From assembly GCA_007570785.1 (NCBI GenBank), contig ML660201.1, positions 41,120,863-41,184,862 on the forward strand: a DNA stretch of 64,000 nucleotides, read 5' to 3'. This stretch comes from Antilocapra americana (Eukaryota; Chordata; Mammalia; Artiodactyla; Antilocapridae). The notes beneath the pieces were generated by a model, which was not told the origin of the DNA, did no database searches, and saw nothing but the letters and a program-made list of their open reading frames with translations. How positions within the stretch are numbered: the stretch's first letter is position 1; every line of letters begins with the position of its first letter. Below are positions 11,551-23,475 of this stretch, in pieces. The position numbers and the translations under genes are program-made.

Positions 11551-13271
11551 TAACTTAGCAAGCATTAGACGCAACAACAGTGCTCCACTTATAAATCTAT
11601 AGAAGAAATTGAGACCGTTCTGATTAATGGTGACAACATGTAAAAGACACAAATTCTGCTTTCTCCGTGGATATAAGTGAATCTGGCAATATGTCCTGGC
11701 AACATCTTTGCTCATCTTGGCTTTTGTATAAACTTCTTGTATTTGAAATGCAGTGGCGTGGCAGGCTTACATGGTGCATTTGCTTTCTCCATCATCAGAA
11801 GGTTGTAGTTGCTAGACATATTTTTCCTCCTCTGGCCCAGACAGTACCTCCTTTTAGATTACTGCTCTTACTTCTGGGCATTTCTTGTGTTTCAGCTAGA
11901 TAGGATACTGTCAGCACATTTCTCCCCTATCTGTGTAACTGGTAATTGTGAAAGGTAAGGCTGTGATTTTTAGTTATTTTCTACCCAAGACCCTTTTATT
12001 TGCAAGACTAAAAGTGATACAGAGTGCTGTCTTTCCCCTCCTTCTTACGTTACGCTGAAAATACTGTTTAAATGGGTAAATGCCTAGTGACTAGATTTGC
12101 TTATAGGATATCAAACTACTCAAAAATAATAGTCTCTTAGTTTGTGGGTGGTTTGATGGGTTCCAGTGTTGTAGAATATGAACTGACAAAATGGAATCAT
12201 AAAATCTCAGACTGTCAGAGTTGGAACTGGATCAGTGAGTTCAATTTCCTCATTTTAAGGATGTGAAAACGGTGGGAACTCTCAGTCATCAATTGTTACT
12301 CTGAGCAGCTCACTAGTGATTTCTATTATAAAATTGTAGGACTCTAAACAAAGAAACCACTGCTGGAAGAATAATGCAATATAATGTTGACTTATTGTGC
12401 ACATGGTAAGTTCACACACACACACACAAGTAAATTTCCATACCAAAATGTTCCCCACCATAATAGTGCTGTGATCACGGTAGATATTTTCAGGAGCAAT
12501 GATGGCAAACCCAGAAAGAGATGGTTATTCATTTCATTTGAGAAAAAAATGACCAAAGAATGTGTGTAGCATGACTTTAATTTTTAAAACATCATGGTGG
12601 CTTTTGCTTCTGGCTTAATAGGTTTTCGTAATGATCTTGCTTCTCGCTTAATTGGTTTTTATAATGATCGTCTTCTTCACTCCTGGAACTCAGTTTATTT
12701 CCAGCTCCAACTTCTTTAGTAACAAAATACTTCCAAGTTGGAAGAGTCTATAACAAGTCCCAGCAGAGAAACAATTGCTTGCTCTGGCCAAGGTAAATTT
12801 GCACAGAGTTTGGTGTTACCACCCATTTCACAATCATTTATATTCTACCTAAAAGTCAATGATGTGAAGCCTCAAATTGGCTTAAAAGTGAGTGTGTCCC
12901 TAAATTCAGCACACACACCCTGGGGGGAGGGTGTGTTAAAGTGCTATTTCAGTAGTGAAGCTTTCCTTTCCTACAGCTATTTTTGTGTGTATAAGACCTA
13001 TCTGAATATCTTAAAATAGGAGAAGTGTTTTTACCATTTTGAAAAGCAAATCTATGAAAACTGTTTCTGCAGGAAATATTTGACTCATGTTGAAACATCA
13101 TAGCATAAGAATATGTAGGTGGAGTGATGAATACCTATATGTCACATTTTGCAGGATTTTCTCATTGATGGCATTTTGTTCAGGGTATTTTAGATATGGA
13201 TAGAGATACGAGCCGTTTTTTGCTGTCATATGTTATATGTTATATATGTATGTATGTGATATATAAGGCAT
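11551..13271. other. intronic sequence with a MIR-like trace
   Basis: Mainly unique. At about 12190-12290, ATCATAAAATCTCAGACTGT and TCCTCATTTTAAGGATGTGA recall an old MIR-type or related SINE. A (CA)n of about 14 bp lies near 12414-12428. No exon is seen. Confidence 0.45.
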
Positions 13272-13485
13272 GGGTCTTCCCATGTGGCTCAGTGGTAAAA
13301 AATCTGTCTGCCAATGCAGGAGACACTGGTTGTATTCCTGGGTTGGGAACATCCCTTGGAGGAGGGAATGGCAACCCACTCTACTATTCTTGCCTGTAAA
13401 ACTGCATGGACAGAGGAGCCTGGCAGGCTACATTCCATGGATCGCAAAGACTCAGGCACAGCTTGGTGACTAAATAGTAGCAGCA
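13272..13485 (+). repeat. Bov-tA SINE, sense
   Basis: Near full-length: head GGGTCTTCCCATGTGGCTCA, AATGCAGGAGACACTGGTTG, GGCAACCCACTCTACTATTC, and tail GGCTACATTCCATGGATCGC then CTCAGGCACAGCTTGGTGAC. Moderately diverged. Confidence 0.92.
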
Positions 13486-13521
13486 TATAATTTTATTTTA
13501 TTTTGCAGGTGATTACTTATT

Positions 13522-13707
13522 TCTTTTTCAGTTGGCAAGTAGTGTCTGACTCTTTGCAGCCCCATGGACTGCAGCACGCCGGGCTTCCCTGTTGCTCACT
13601 ATCTCCCAGAATTTGCCCAAGTTCATGTCCATTGAATCGGTGATGCCATCCAACCATCTCATCCTGTCACCCTCTTCTTCTGCCTTCAGTCTTTCTCAGC
13701 ATTAGGG
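13522..13707 (-). mobile_element. BovB 3'-end fragment, antisense
   Basis: Matches the terminal about 185 bp of BovB on the minus strand (GCCCCATGGACTGCAGCACG, GTTCATGTCCATTGAATCGG, CAGTCTTTCTCAGCATTAGG). It follows the Bov-tA by only about 40 bp. Confidence 0.88.
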
Positions 13708-13719
13708 CAAACATTATTT

Positions 13720-13820
13720 ATATAAAACATTTATATTGTATTATATAGAATTTAACATATAATGTATAAACAAATATATATATTATATATAATACATAAA
13801 ATATAATAAAAATATAAATC
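13720..13820. repeat. A/T-rich low-complexity tract
   Basis: About 100 bp of TATATA-like, ATAATA-like sequence with almost no G or C, next to the BovB fragment. Confidence 0.75.
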
Positions 13821-14379
13821 GCAATACTTCCATGTTAGCCTGGAGTCCCCTCAGAGCATCTATGTTTTCACCTATCAACATACCTATCAACACCAGTATA
13901 TCAGAAAAGATAAAATACACATCATAATTTTAGCAGTTTTCTGCATTGCTTTTGTTTCATGCCATATTGCTCTTCACTTCTGTGATTGTCATTCATGCTA
14001 TTTGAATATTTCTGGCTTTCTTCTGTATGAGCATGATTCAGAGCAGGCCCTGTGGAGTTTGGTACACATGTGCTCCAGTCTTGGCTTTGCTGCCTGTAAT
14101 CTGTGTGGCTCCGGACCTTCTAAGATGGAGAGCAGTAGCTCTCTGTCTCACAAAGCAGATGGGCACGTGAAACTGTCCTGTGGTTGTTAGCTAATGTTGC
14201 CATCATTATTGTTAGTAAAATTAGCTTTCACCGTTAGCTGCTAGAGCATAACATTTTTTTTATCATGGTGATAATTGATGTTACTATTTGATATTAAACA
14301 GTAGCCACTGTTCATTGATTATTTCTACTTTATTTCTTAGTGCAGATAGTAAAGCTTTAGAAAGTCATGTTTTTATTAG

Positions 14380-14525
14380 TCCTTGTGGCACTGGTACTAC
14401 AATACTATTGTCCTCATTTTATGGATGAAGAAACTGAAGTTTTGAGAGATTGTATCTTTCTCTAGGTCTGGGTGAGTAAGTGGAAGGTTAAGATTTGAAT
14501 TTGAGAAATCTAGTTCCAGGGCCCC
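14380..14525 (-). repeat. MIR SINE, antisense
   Basis: ACTATTGTCCTCATTTTATG, GATGAAGAAACTGAAGTTTTG, then GGTCTGGGTGAGTAAGTGG and AGATTTGAATTTG follow the minus-strand order of MIR. A weak further MIR-like piece (GCTCCAGTCTTGGCTTTGCT) lies near 14070. Confidence 0.7.
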
Positions 14526-15023
14526 TACTTGTAGCTATTAATTACTCTTTCCTGCCTTCCAACAATGTATTTTCTTTAGCCTACAAGTGGAGTTTACTAA
14601 TGTCTTAAATTCTTGTTTTTATCACTTACATGACTAAGCATGTAGTAGGTGTTTAGGAAACTCTTATTTGCGTATGTATCTTTGCAGAAAAATTTTGTGC
14701 ACATGCAAGCAAATGATCTTTTTCTTACTCCCAATTGAAAACACAGTTTGTATACTGGGACACACATAGCATTTTACTTTTGGCTTCCAGAAAATTTTTC
14801 TGCAATTTTCCTTTTTCTGTTTTCATGAAAACATTTTAATCTGTATTTAGTCTTATTCATCTCTCTTTTCCTTTATGGCATATAAGCTTTTCTCTTGCCT
14901 AGAAAGAACTTTCATACTTCAAAAATAAAAAAAAGGAGAGCCCTATTATAATATTTTCTTCTAGAACTCTTCATTAGAAATTTGTTTTTGTCATGAGAAA
15001 TTAGGTAAAGATTTACCTTTACT

Positions 15024-15212
15024 GGGCTTCCCTGGTAGTTCAGATGATAAAGAGTCTGCCGGCAGTGTGGGAGACCTGGATTTGATCCCTGGGTCAGAAA
15101 GGTCCCCTGGAGAAGGAAATGGCAACTCACTCTAGTATTCTTGCCTGGAAAATCCCATGGACAGAGGAGCCTGGCGGGCTACAAAGGGTTGGCCATGACA
15201 TAGACTAACACC
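15024..15212 (+). repeat. Bov-tA SINE, sense
   Basis: Head GGGCTTCCCTGGTAGTTCAG, box-B-like GGATTTGATCCCTGGG, then CTGGAGAAGGAAATGGCAAC and GGAGCCTGGCGGGCTACAAA. The 3' end is slightly shortened. Flanks ACCTTTACT (left) and ATCTTTACT (right, near 15232-15240) could be the target-site duplication, but a short extra segment lies between the right copy and the tail. Confidence 0.9.
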
Positions 15213-15224
15213 CCGTGCTATACA

Positions 15225-15450
15225 GTAGGTTATCTTTACTATTATTTTTCTGAATGATCTGTCAGTTTTTAGCCATTATTCACTGAAAAATTTAGTTTTT
15301 TCTACTGAATACGGTGCCACTCTTATCGTATATTAAATTTCTCTAAGTATGTGAATCTATTTTGGATTGCCTCTTTTTCTTCCTACATCAATACCAAACT
15401 GTTTTAATTATTGAAGTTTTAAAATATGTTTTAGTGTCTGGATCCCTCAC
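15225..15450 (-). repeat. old L1 ORF2 fragment, antisense
   Basis: GAATCTATTTTGGATTGCC and AATACCAAACTGTTTTAATTA then TTGAAGTTTTAAAATATGTT match the well-known antisense L1 ORF2 text around TGTTCCATTGATCTAT...ACTGTTTTGATTAC. No intact frame. Confidence 0.55.
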
Positions 15451-18278
15451 CTCCTGACATCGTGGAAGTTTGGAAAAGGTGATGACTTTCGAGGTCATTG
15501 AACAAAGTTTTGTTGGTTTATAAAGCAGGTAGATGAGTCCCTAAAAAGTACCTGACTTTCTTGAAGGTTGCACCCCCAGGTGTTGGCAGAGCCAGATGTG
15601 AACTTGGGATGGAGGCTGGAGTGGATCTTGAATCAGAATATGAGGCTTTAACACAGTCTAACCACATTAGCCCTGAAAGCCCTCCGAGCTTCAGTATTGT
15701 TACTTGCAAATAATACCTATGACATAGGTGGTCCTGAGGAATGCATTAGACACCCTGCTGCATCACCAAACACACTGCTGTCCACGGAGGACATCCCACA
15801 TGTATCTAGTTGACTCCAAGACCAGGCTTTCTGAATCTAATCCTTTGGTGTGTCCCCATTTCACCACACCCAACCATTTCATATCCATGGCATGCCTTAA
15901 AATTTTGATTGCTAAAAGATATTGGAGAATAATCTTTCATAAAATTTTCTGAAGGATATTGTTCTTAGAAAAACATGAGTTCTGTTTTGAAATAGATGTG
16001 GGCAAAGGTGACTTAAATCAAGTTAAGTAAGATATTGGCTGTGGGATTTTATAATATTTAGTATGATAATGTCTACCATAAATCAGGGGAGTGAGCTGCA
16101 TTTCCCAAGTTGGCTTGATCATAGAGCTAACCTCCACTCCCCTAATTAATTTTTGCACAACACCCAGGAGAGTTTCAAAGAACAAATACTGTTTACTTTA
16201 GAGCAGTATGTCTCTCTTGGGAAGAAATTCCTTTTAAAGAAAAAAATAAAAAGAACATTTTAGCACCCAATATTGTTTTATGTAATAATTATTACTTATG
16301 TTACTTAATTAGGTACAAAGATAAGACTAGGCATGCTTATAGCTCTTACAGAACTATGAAACCAAATCAGAATTACACACTAAATGAAAATATGTCAAAA
16401 TTTATAAAATTTAAATGAATGATATTAAGTTTATATGAAAAAGGATTGTGTTTGCTGGATGTAAATTTATATTTGATATGAATGTGGTGCCAGCTACTAT
16501 ACCTCAAATGCTAGCTCAGAAGTCTGCACAGTGGTGTGCTGTTTATTAACCTAGTTTCCTCACTGGTTGCTGTTTCTGTAGTGCTGATAAACCCCCTGCT
16601 TTCACGTTCATCATGATGTCCTATGGCCAAGATTTGGAGGGAATATATCAGAGAAATAAGATATATTTCTTCTGTGCTTTTTCCATTTCATTCCCAAAGA
16701 ACCTGAAGTGCAAATACAAAGGCAAATATTTAGATCTTTTAACAGTCCTTGATTATCAGGAATTATTTGCATGATCCAGAATAAGTTCACTTTAACTGTT
16801 GAGATAATCATCAAAAAGAAAAGACAAAATAAATTTTGTAGCAAACTACAGGATCTTTGAACATAAGTCCCCATCCTTTAGGAGTATTGGCCCTGACTTT
16901 AAAATATAGTTTTAATTCCCCTTTAAATAAATGTACTATAGTTTCTAATTTAATAGTCATTTACAAATGTGTCATGTGTATATGGATGGAGATTACTTGG
17001 ATTTATTGAACGTAACTGATCTTGAGATCACGAAATTATTGCTTAGTCTTCCTACTAAATTATCAATGATTTAAGTTCTTTGGGCTTCAATAATAGGTTA
17101 AAAAGTTCATGGCGTATCTCAGTAGGACCAGTATTTAAGCTTTTTATGTTAAGATGCATTTTCATGTTTAAATTTAGTGTGCTTCCTTGAAGGAATAGCA
17201 CAATATGAATGATACATGATGTTTTCTTAAATGTATTTTTTTGGTAATAGTAAATGTTTTGAAGATGGGCCTTTTAAATGTTAGGAGGTACTAAGATTGA
17301 GAGCTTTGCAAATTGGTTTTAAGTATTTTGAATTTATAACTATCATCATGTTGCAAAATAACATTGACTTTGGAATAGCTTGCTTCCTTTTGTAGTAATT
17401 CAAAAATATTATGACAGCTATAGTTTTATAGTGAGCATAAAAACCAGTGAGGTAAATTCAATGAGGTAAGGTTAGTGTTGGAAGTTTTATTAACAAAAAC
17501 TTTAAGTATTAACACATGAGTTACAATTCCCATGTGTTTTCAGAAATTTGCTGGAACTGAACTAAACATTAAATTTTGAACTTTGGACTAGTCACTTAAA
17601 ACCACCTAATTTTAGTGTAGGAAGTAGCCAAAAGCTTGAGTATGAAAACAGGCTTTATAAAGTGGGCTGGATTATTAACCCACATAAGATATGAATTCTT
17701 CCATGTAGGTGATATGAAACATTCTTGACCTAGCATTGTTTTCTTCAGGTAGGTGGCATATGGGAGTTGAGGTGCAAAATGGGGTACGATTTTTTGATGA
17801 GTGGGTAAGACAAAATGCATCTTTACAACCTGAAAATCTCAACTGTGTTATTAACAAGCTGGTGATTGTAACTTAACTTTTGTAAGCACAGTGTGTGATT
17901 ATGTAATACTAAATATACCTGAATTTTATTTTTTGAATTGAAATTATGAGAACAGACTTCTAATTTAGGAGAAAGGTATATTGTAAATTATGAAGCAATC
18001 TATAATACAGCCATCATTGTTTCTCTTTGTACTATTTAAATATTTAAAAATAAAACATAGATTTCCCAACCCCTGCCAGGTCAAATTTTTAAGTTTGGTA
18101 GATGAAAACTAACCCACAGAAATGGGATTATCTAGTCCTTTTTTCCCTAGTCAGCATCACTCTAGTGTTCAACAGGAGAGTAAATACATGATTGACATTA
18201 ACTGGTGGCCTTGAAAAGCTTAAGGGTGTAATTGATAAGACCAAATCTCTTTTTACTGGTGACTATGATGGGAGAAAC
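15451..18278. other. intronic sequence without recognised features
   Basis: Nearly 3 kb of A/T-rich, apparently unique sequence. I see no exon with splice signals and no repeat family I can name. Several old retroposon traces may be hidden by divergence. Confidence 0.45.
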
Positions 18279-18479
18279 AAAGTGTGAAAGTGAAAGTTTC
18301 TCAGTCATGTTCGACTCTTTGTGAACCCATGGACTATACAGTCCATGAAATTCTCCAGGCCAGAATACTGGAGTGGGTAGCCTTTCTCTTCTCCGGGGGA
18401 TCTTCCCAACCCAGGGATTGAACACAGGTCTCCTGCATTGCAGGCAGATTCTTTACCACTTGAGCCACAGGGGAAGCCC
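18279..18479 (-). repeat. Bov-tA SINE, antisense, with duplication
   Basis: Minus-strand Bov-tA: 3' end at left (GTGAAAGTGAAAGTTTCTCA), and head complement TTGAGCCACAGGGGAAGCCC at right. Flanks ATGATGGGAGAAAC (18265-18278) and ATGATGGGGGAGAAAC (18480-18495) are a target-site duplication differing only by two extra G. Confidence 0.93.
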
Positions 18480-18799
18480 ATGATGGGGGAGAAACCTTGT
18501 AATAAGATGAAAGGAACCCTTTTAGGAAAGGGATTTTCTCAGTTTTCAATTGTTACAGATATCCTCTCCCTACAAGTTCTTGTTGACTTGATCTCACTGG
18601 GTGTAAATGCATTTTTGTGGTAGTAAATCTGTAAATATGCTGAAGATGTCCTAATTAGTCTTCTGAAAGAATGTTATAATTCTTCACACTACATTACATT
18701 ATAAAGTTATAATTACAGGACTGCTTATCCACAAGTAGGTTAGACTGTAGTCCAGGTTCTGTTGTCTCAGGAGCTTTTAATCCATATAGCCATTTACCT

Positions 18800-19175
18800 T
18801 TATGATATTTCCCAGCATCTCAAACTACATATACCTAATACTGAACTCTTGATTGCCTACCTCAAGTCTGATTCTCCCCAGTCTTTCCCACAATAGACAG
18901 TAATTCCACTGTCTATTCTAGTCAGTAACCCAGGAAACCTTTGAGTCCTTCCATCCATCTACCCATATAAATAGAAACCCTCAGTTCTCCCAGCTGCCTC
19001 CAAATTGTTTTGCAAAATATGTCTCAAACACAGCCACAATCTCCCTGTCGACTACCTCCATCTTACTTGTAGCAGCCCCTGTCTCTCCTCTCGTTGACTG
19101 CCTGTCCTTTGCCTCCATTCCCGTCCTCCCACCCCCAGTGTCTGCTTGTAGAACAGCATCAAACTGTCCCATCGT
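18800..19175 (+). repeat. L2 LINE fragment, sense
   Basis: ATACTGAACTCTTGATTGCC, CCCAGTCTTTCCCACAATAG, CCAGGAAACCTTTGAGTCC and a Ser/Thr/Leu-rich translated texture match the C-terminal reverse-transcriptase region of L2/CR1 elements. Frame is broken, and no protein is made. Confidence 0.5.
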
Positions 19176-19407
19176 TGGCCAATAAAAAGACTCTGTTTTT
19201 CATAGATGCTTTGCCTTCTGATTCAATTCTATGCTTATTGTGTACATTTCTTATTCCAGATCTAATGTCAGTCATTTCTACAATGAAACTGATTTGTTTT
19301 ATTTAGAAATGGCTTTAAGAGACAATATTTAGGGTGGACAGTCATTGTTACTGAGATGGTTACCGTTCTTTAAAGCCTTTTTAATGGACAAAACTAGAAA
19401 ATATTAT

Positions 19408-20209
19408 TTTTTTAATTTACTTTTTTTTATTGAATGATAATTGCTTTACAGAATTGTGTTGTTTTCTGTCAAACCTCAACATGAATCAGCCATAGGTATA
19501 CATGTATCCCCTCCCTTTTGAACCTCCCTCCCATCTCCCTCCCCATCCCACCCCTCTAGGTTGATACAGAGCCCCTGTTTGAGTTTCTTGAGCCATACAG
19601 CCAATTCCTGTTGGCTATCTATTTTGCATATGGTACTGTAAGTTTCCATGTTACTCTTCCCGTATATCTCACCCTCTCCTCCCCTCTCCCCATGTCCGTA
19701 AGTCTATTTTCTATGTCTGTTTCTCCATTGCTGTCCTGAAATAAATTCTTCAGTACCATTTTTCTAGATTCTGTATATATTTATTAGAATATTTATCTTT
19801 CTCTTTCTGACTTACTTCACTCTGTATAATAGGTTCTAGGTTCATCCACCTCATTAGAACTGACTCAAAAGCATTCCTTTTTATCACTGAGTGATATTCC
19901 ACTGTGTATGTATACCACGACTTCTTTATCCGTTCATCTGTCGATGAACATATGGGTTGCTTTCATGTTCTAGCTATTGTAAATAGCGCTGCAATGAACA
20001 ATAGGATACATGCGTCTTTTTCGATTTTGGTTTCCTCAGGGTATATGCCTGGGAGTGAGAGTGAGTCATATGGTGGTTTTATTCCTAGTTTTTTTTTAAG
20101 GAATCTCCATACCGTCTTGGATAGTGGCTGTATCAATTTACACTCCCACCAACAGTGCAAGAGCATTCCCTTTTCTCCACACTCTCTCCAGCATTAATTG
20201 TGAAAATAA
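19408..20209 (-). mobile_element. bovine-type L1 3' end, antisense
   Basis: Left part is the complement of the L1 3' UTR (GAATTGTGTTGTTTTCTGTC, CAACATGAATCAGCCATAGG, CCTCCCATCTCCCTCCCCAT). Right part is the complement of the ORF2 C-terminus (GTGATATTCCACTGTGTATG, TAAATAGCGCTGCAATGAAC, CACTCCCACCAACAGTGCAA). 5'-truncated at about 20200. Flanks GAAAATATTATTTT (from about 19396) and GAAAATAATATTTT (from about 20202) may be its duplication. Confidence 0.9.
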
Positions 20210-20220
20210 TATTTTAAGAA
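20210..20220 (+). repeat. target-site duplication, left copy
   Basis: TATTTTAAGAA, identical to 21637-21647. It bounds the L1-BovB composite on its 5' side. Confidence 0.75.
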
Positions 20221-20285
20221 CATTTGGAAAAGGAAGGGGATATATGTATACCTATGGCTGATTCATGTTGATGTTTGACAGAAAA
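20221..20285 (+). mobile_element. L1 3' UTR fragment, sense (5' part of a chimera)
   Basis: GGGGATATATGTATACCTAT, GGCTGATTCATGTTGATG, TTTGACAGAAAAC is the sense-strand end of the bovine L1 3' UTR. It is inverted relative to the L1 just to its left, and joined without a gap to BovB at about 20286. Together with the BovB it lies between one pair of direct repeats (20210-20220 and 21637-21647). Confidence 0.88.
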
Positions 20286-21636
20286 CAAAAATTTGGAATA
20301 CTCAGCAGTGGCCACAGGACTGGAAAAGGTTAGTTTTCATTCGAATCCCAAAGAATACTCAAACTACACAGTTGCACTCATCTCACAAGCTAGTAAAGTA
20401 ATGCTCAAAATTCTCCAAGCCAGACTTCAGCAATACATGAACCATGAACTTCCAGATGTTCAACCTGGTTTTAGAAAAGGCAGAGGAACCACAGATGAAA
20501 TTGCCAACATCTGCTGGATCATTGAAAAAGCAAGAGAGTGCCAGAAAAACATCTATTTCTCCTATATTGACTATGCCAAAGCCTTTGACTGTGTGGATCA
20601 CAATAAACTGTAGAAAATTCTTCAAGAGATAAAAAATACCAGACCACCTGACCTGCCTCTTGAGAAATCTGTATGCAGGTCAGGAAGCAACAGTTAGAGC
20701 TGGACATGGAACAACAGACTGGTTCCAGATAGGAAAAGAAGTATGCTAAGGCGGTATATTGCTACCTTGCTAGTTAACTTATATAGAGAGTACATCATGA
20801 GAAATGCTGGGCTGGATGAAGCACAAGCTGGAATCAAGATTGCCAGGAGAAATATCAGTAACCTCAGATATGCAGATGACACCACCCTTATGGTAGAAGA
20901 ACTAAAGAGCCTCTTGATGAAAGTGAAAGAGAAGAGGGAAAGAGTTGGCTTAAAACTCAACATTCAGAAAACTAAGATCATGGCATATGGGCCCATCACT
21001 TCATGGCAAATAGATGGGGAAATAGTGGCTGACATTTTTTGGGAGGGCGGGCTCCAAAATCACTGCAGATGGTGACTGTAGCCATGTAATTAAAATACAC
21101 TTACTCCTTGGAAGGAAAGTTATGACCAACCTAAACAGCATATTAAAAAGGAGAGACATTACTTTGCCAACAAAGGTCCATCTAGTCAAGGCTGTGGTTT
21201 TTCCAGTAGTCATGTATGGATGTGAGAATCGCACTATAAAGAAAACTGAGTGCTGAAAAATTGATGCTTTTGAACTGTGGTGTTGGAGAAGACTCTTGAG
21301 ACTCCCTTGGACTGCAAGGAGATCCAGCCAGTCCATCCTAAAGGAAATCAGCCCTGAATAGTCACTGGAAGGATTGATGCTGAAGCTGAAACTCCAATAC
21401 TTTGGCCACCTGATGAGAAGAGCTGACTCTTTTGAAAAGACCCTGATGCTGGGAAAGATTGAAGGCAGGAGGAGAAGGCAACAACAGAGGATGAGATGGT
21501 TGCATGGCATTACCAACTCAATGGACACGAGTTTGGGTAAACTCCAGGTGTTGGTGATGGACAGAGAGGCCTAGCATGCTGCAGTCCATGGGGTCACATA
21601 GAGTGAGACACGACTGAATGACTGAACTGAACTGAG
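20286..21636 (+). mobile_element. BovB LINE, 5'-truncated, sense (3' part of a chimera)
   Basis: Begins in the reverse-transcriptase region (ATTTGGAATACTCAGCAGTGG) and runs to the BovB 3' tail (GACTGAATGACTGAACTGAA). RT motif A reads YIDYAKAFDCVDHNKL, followed by a stop at about 20611. Motif C, YADD, is at 20869-20880. Stops and frameshifts make it dead. The whole unit 20221-21636 is flanked by TATTTTAAGAA at 20210-20220 and 21637-21647. Confidence 0.93.
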
Positions 21637-21647
21637 TATTTTAAGAA
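21637..21647 (+). repeat. target-site duplication, right copy
   Basis: TATTTTAAGAA, directly after the BovB CTGAACTGAACTGAG tail, and identical to 20210-20220. Confidence 0.75.
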
Positions 21648-22386
21648 AGAAAACATGCCATGTGTTCATGCTTTTTAGTATTATAAGGCTGTTTTTAGTA
21701 TTTCAGTGCTTTTTCTTAAAGACTTAAATTTATTAAAATCCAAAATTAAAGCAGAGGAAAATGTATAATGAACAATTTATTTAAAGATCAATAAAAACAA
21801 TCTAGTGTTAAAAGATGGGATAATAAAACGTAGCCATCAGTTAAACCATTTTAATGAATATCAAAGTATCAGTCCAAGTCTAAGTTATAATAGCTGATAG
21901 ACATTTGCTGAATCATAAATTTGTTTTGTATATACACAAACATACAACGTACATTTTCACCAGTAAGCACAGATATCCACAAATTAGCCTTTTTGTCATC
22001 CAGGTTTTTACAAGGCTTTTATATAAGTTGTTAGATTTTTGTGTTTGTATTACTTTCCTCTTACGCTAAAAATCATATTTTCTAATGATATTTATATATT
22101 TAATTATATAATTCTTTTTTGCTCTATTTCATCCCCCAGCTTCACAAATACATGGTTCAACAAGAAATGTCCTGCCAGTCTTGCTAAAAGGACTAGGACA
22201 ATGTCTGTCACAAAATCAATTCTTTGTATTTGTTGAATGAATGAATACATAATTTTAGTTATTGGAAATAAAAAGAGTACCTACAGAGAAGAGAAATCTG
22301 AAATCAAAATAGATGAAGGCAAAGAGTATAGGTTGGTTAAGGTATCTCTTAACCTATAGTTAGATGAGACATACCCTCATCTCAGC
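21648..22386. other. intronic sequence without recognised genes
   Basis: A/T-rich. An old L2/MIR-like tail is suggested near 22195-22250 by GGACAATGTCTGTCAC and TATTTGTTGAATGAATGAAT. Nothing else nameable. Confidence 0.45.
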
Positions 22387-22706
22387 TTTTTTTTTTTTCC
22401 TTCTTTTTTCAGCTATGCTGAGTCTTCATTGCTACAAGGGTTTTTCTCCAGTTGCAGTGAGCAGGGGCTACATTCTAGTTGTAGTGTGCAGATTTCTGCT
22501 TATGGTGGCTTCTATTGCTCTGAAGCATGGGCTCTAGGCATGTGGATTCAGTGGTTGTGGCTCCCAGGCTCTAGAGCACAGCCTTAGTAGTTGTGATCCA
22601 GAGGCTTAGTTGCTCCGTGGCATGTAGTACCTTCCCAGACCAGGAATCAAACCCATGTCTCTTGCATTGGCAGATGGATTCTTTACTAAGCCACCAGGGA
22701 AGCCAC
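22387..22706 (-). repeat. CHR-type SINE, near full-length, antisense
   Basis: Left T run is the complement of the tail. Then come CTACATTCTAGTTGTAGTG, GGCTTCTATTGCTCTGAAGC, GGCTCTAGGCATGTGG, TTAGTTGCTCCGTGGCATG, and the head complement GGATTCTTTACTAAGCCACC then AGGGAAGCC. About 320 bp, the full length expected of CHR SINEs. Confidence 0.85.
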
Positions 22707-23174
22707 TGTATAGCTAGATTTTGATGGTGCAGTTGCTGAAAGTCATTTTTTTTTTTTGAAAGGCAACTTTTGCTATAATTAGAGATTTGTATGAAAGAGC
22801 TTTAAAAAAGCAATGATTGTTCCTAATGTTTCTTTTCAATGAGACTGCAGAAAGATCATGCTAACTCTATCACCAATCGGTTAGGTAGCTCTCTTTGGTA
22901 GAGATCAGTAACCTCTGATGATTAAAGAAGAGAAGACTCGTGCCCGTGACCTCGTCTCCAGGTAGTATATCAGTCATACAGCCTTTCTGAGTGCTCCTTG
23001 AAGTTCCAACTCTCTGTCCTTTTGAGATCGTAAAAGGTTCGTGTGAGGCCAGTGGGTCACTATTTCCTGTGGCATGGCTCAGTCAGCCATGTTTGCTGTT
23101 GGTCCAGAATCCTCCCTGAAGTGTTTCTCAATATGGGAGATAAGAGTCTAAGGATTGAAACTTTAGAGTTTATT

Positions 23175-23475
23175 AGAATCATAGACCTACATGGTCCACT
23201 ATTGTAATCATGAGCCATATGGGGCTCTTGAGCGCTTGAAACGTGACTAGTTCTACTTGAAATATACTGAAAGTGAGAAGTAGATGCTAAATTTTGAAGA
23301 CAATACCAAAATGTAAAATATATTATTTTTAATGTTGATTACTTGTTAAATAGTAATATTTTTGATATAGTGGATTATATTAAATATATTCTTAAAAGTA
23401 CTTTTACATGTCTCTTCTTTTCAAACTTGGCTGCTAAAAAATTAAAAATTACATATGTGGCTTGTGTTGTATTTT
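23175..23475. repeat. ancient DNA-transposon-like repeat, family uncertain
   Basis: GAGCCATATGGGGCTCTTGAGCG near one end and ATTACATATGTGGCTTGTG near the other, with an A/T-rich centre. This resembles old hAT-type nonautonomous elements common in mammalian introns. The name cannot be assigned by eye. Confidence 0.4.

Noticed and set aside
21001..21528. 175-codon open frame on the minus strand
   Set aside because: It is the antisense of the BovB 3' region. The same peptide texture appears over every BovB copy (for example 4833-5207, 39563-39889), so it is not a gene.
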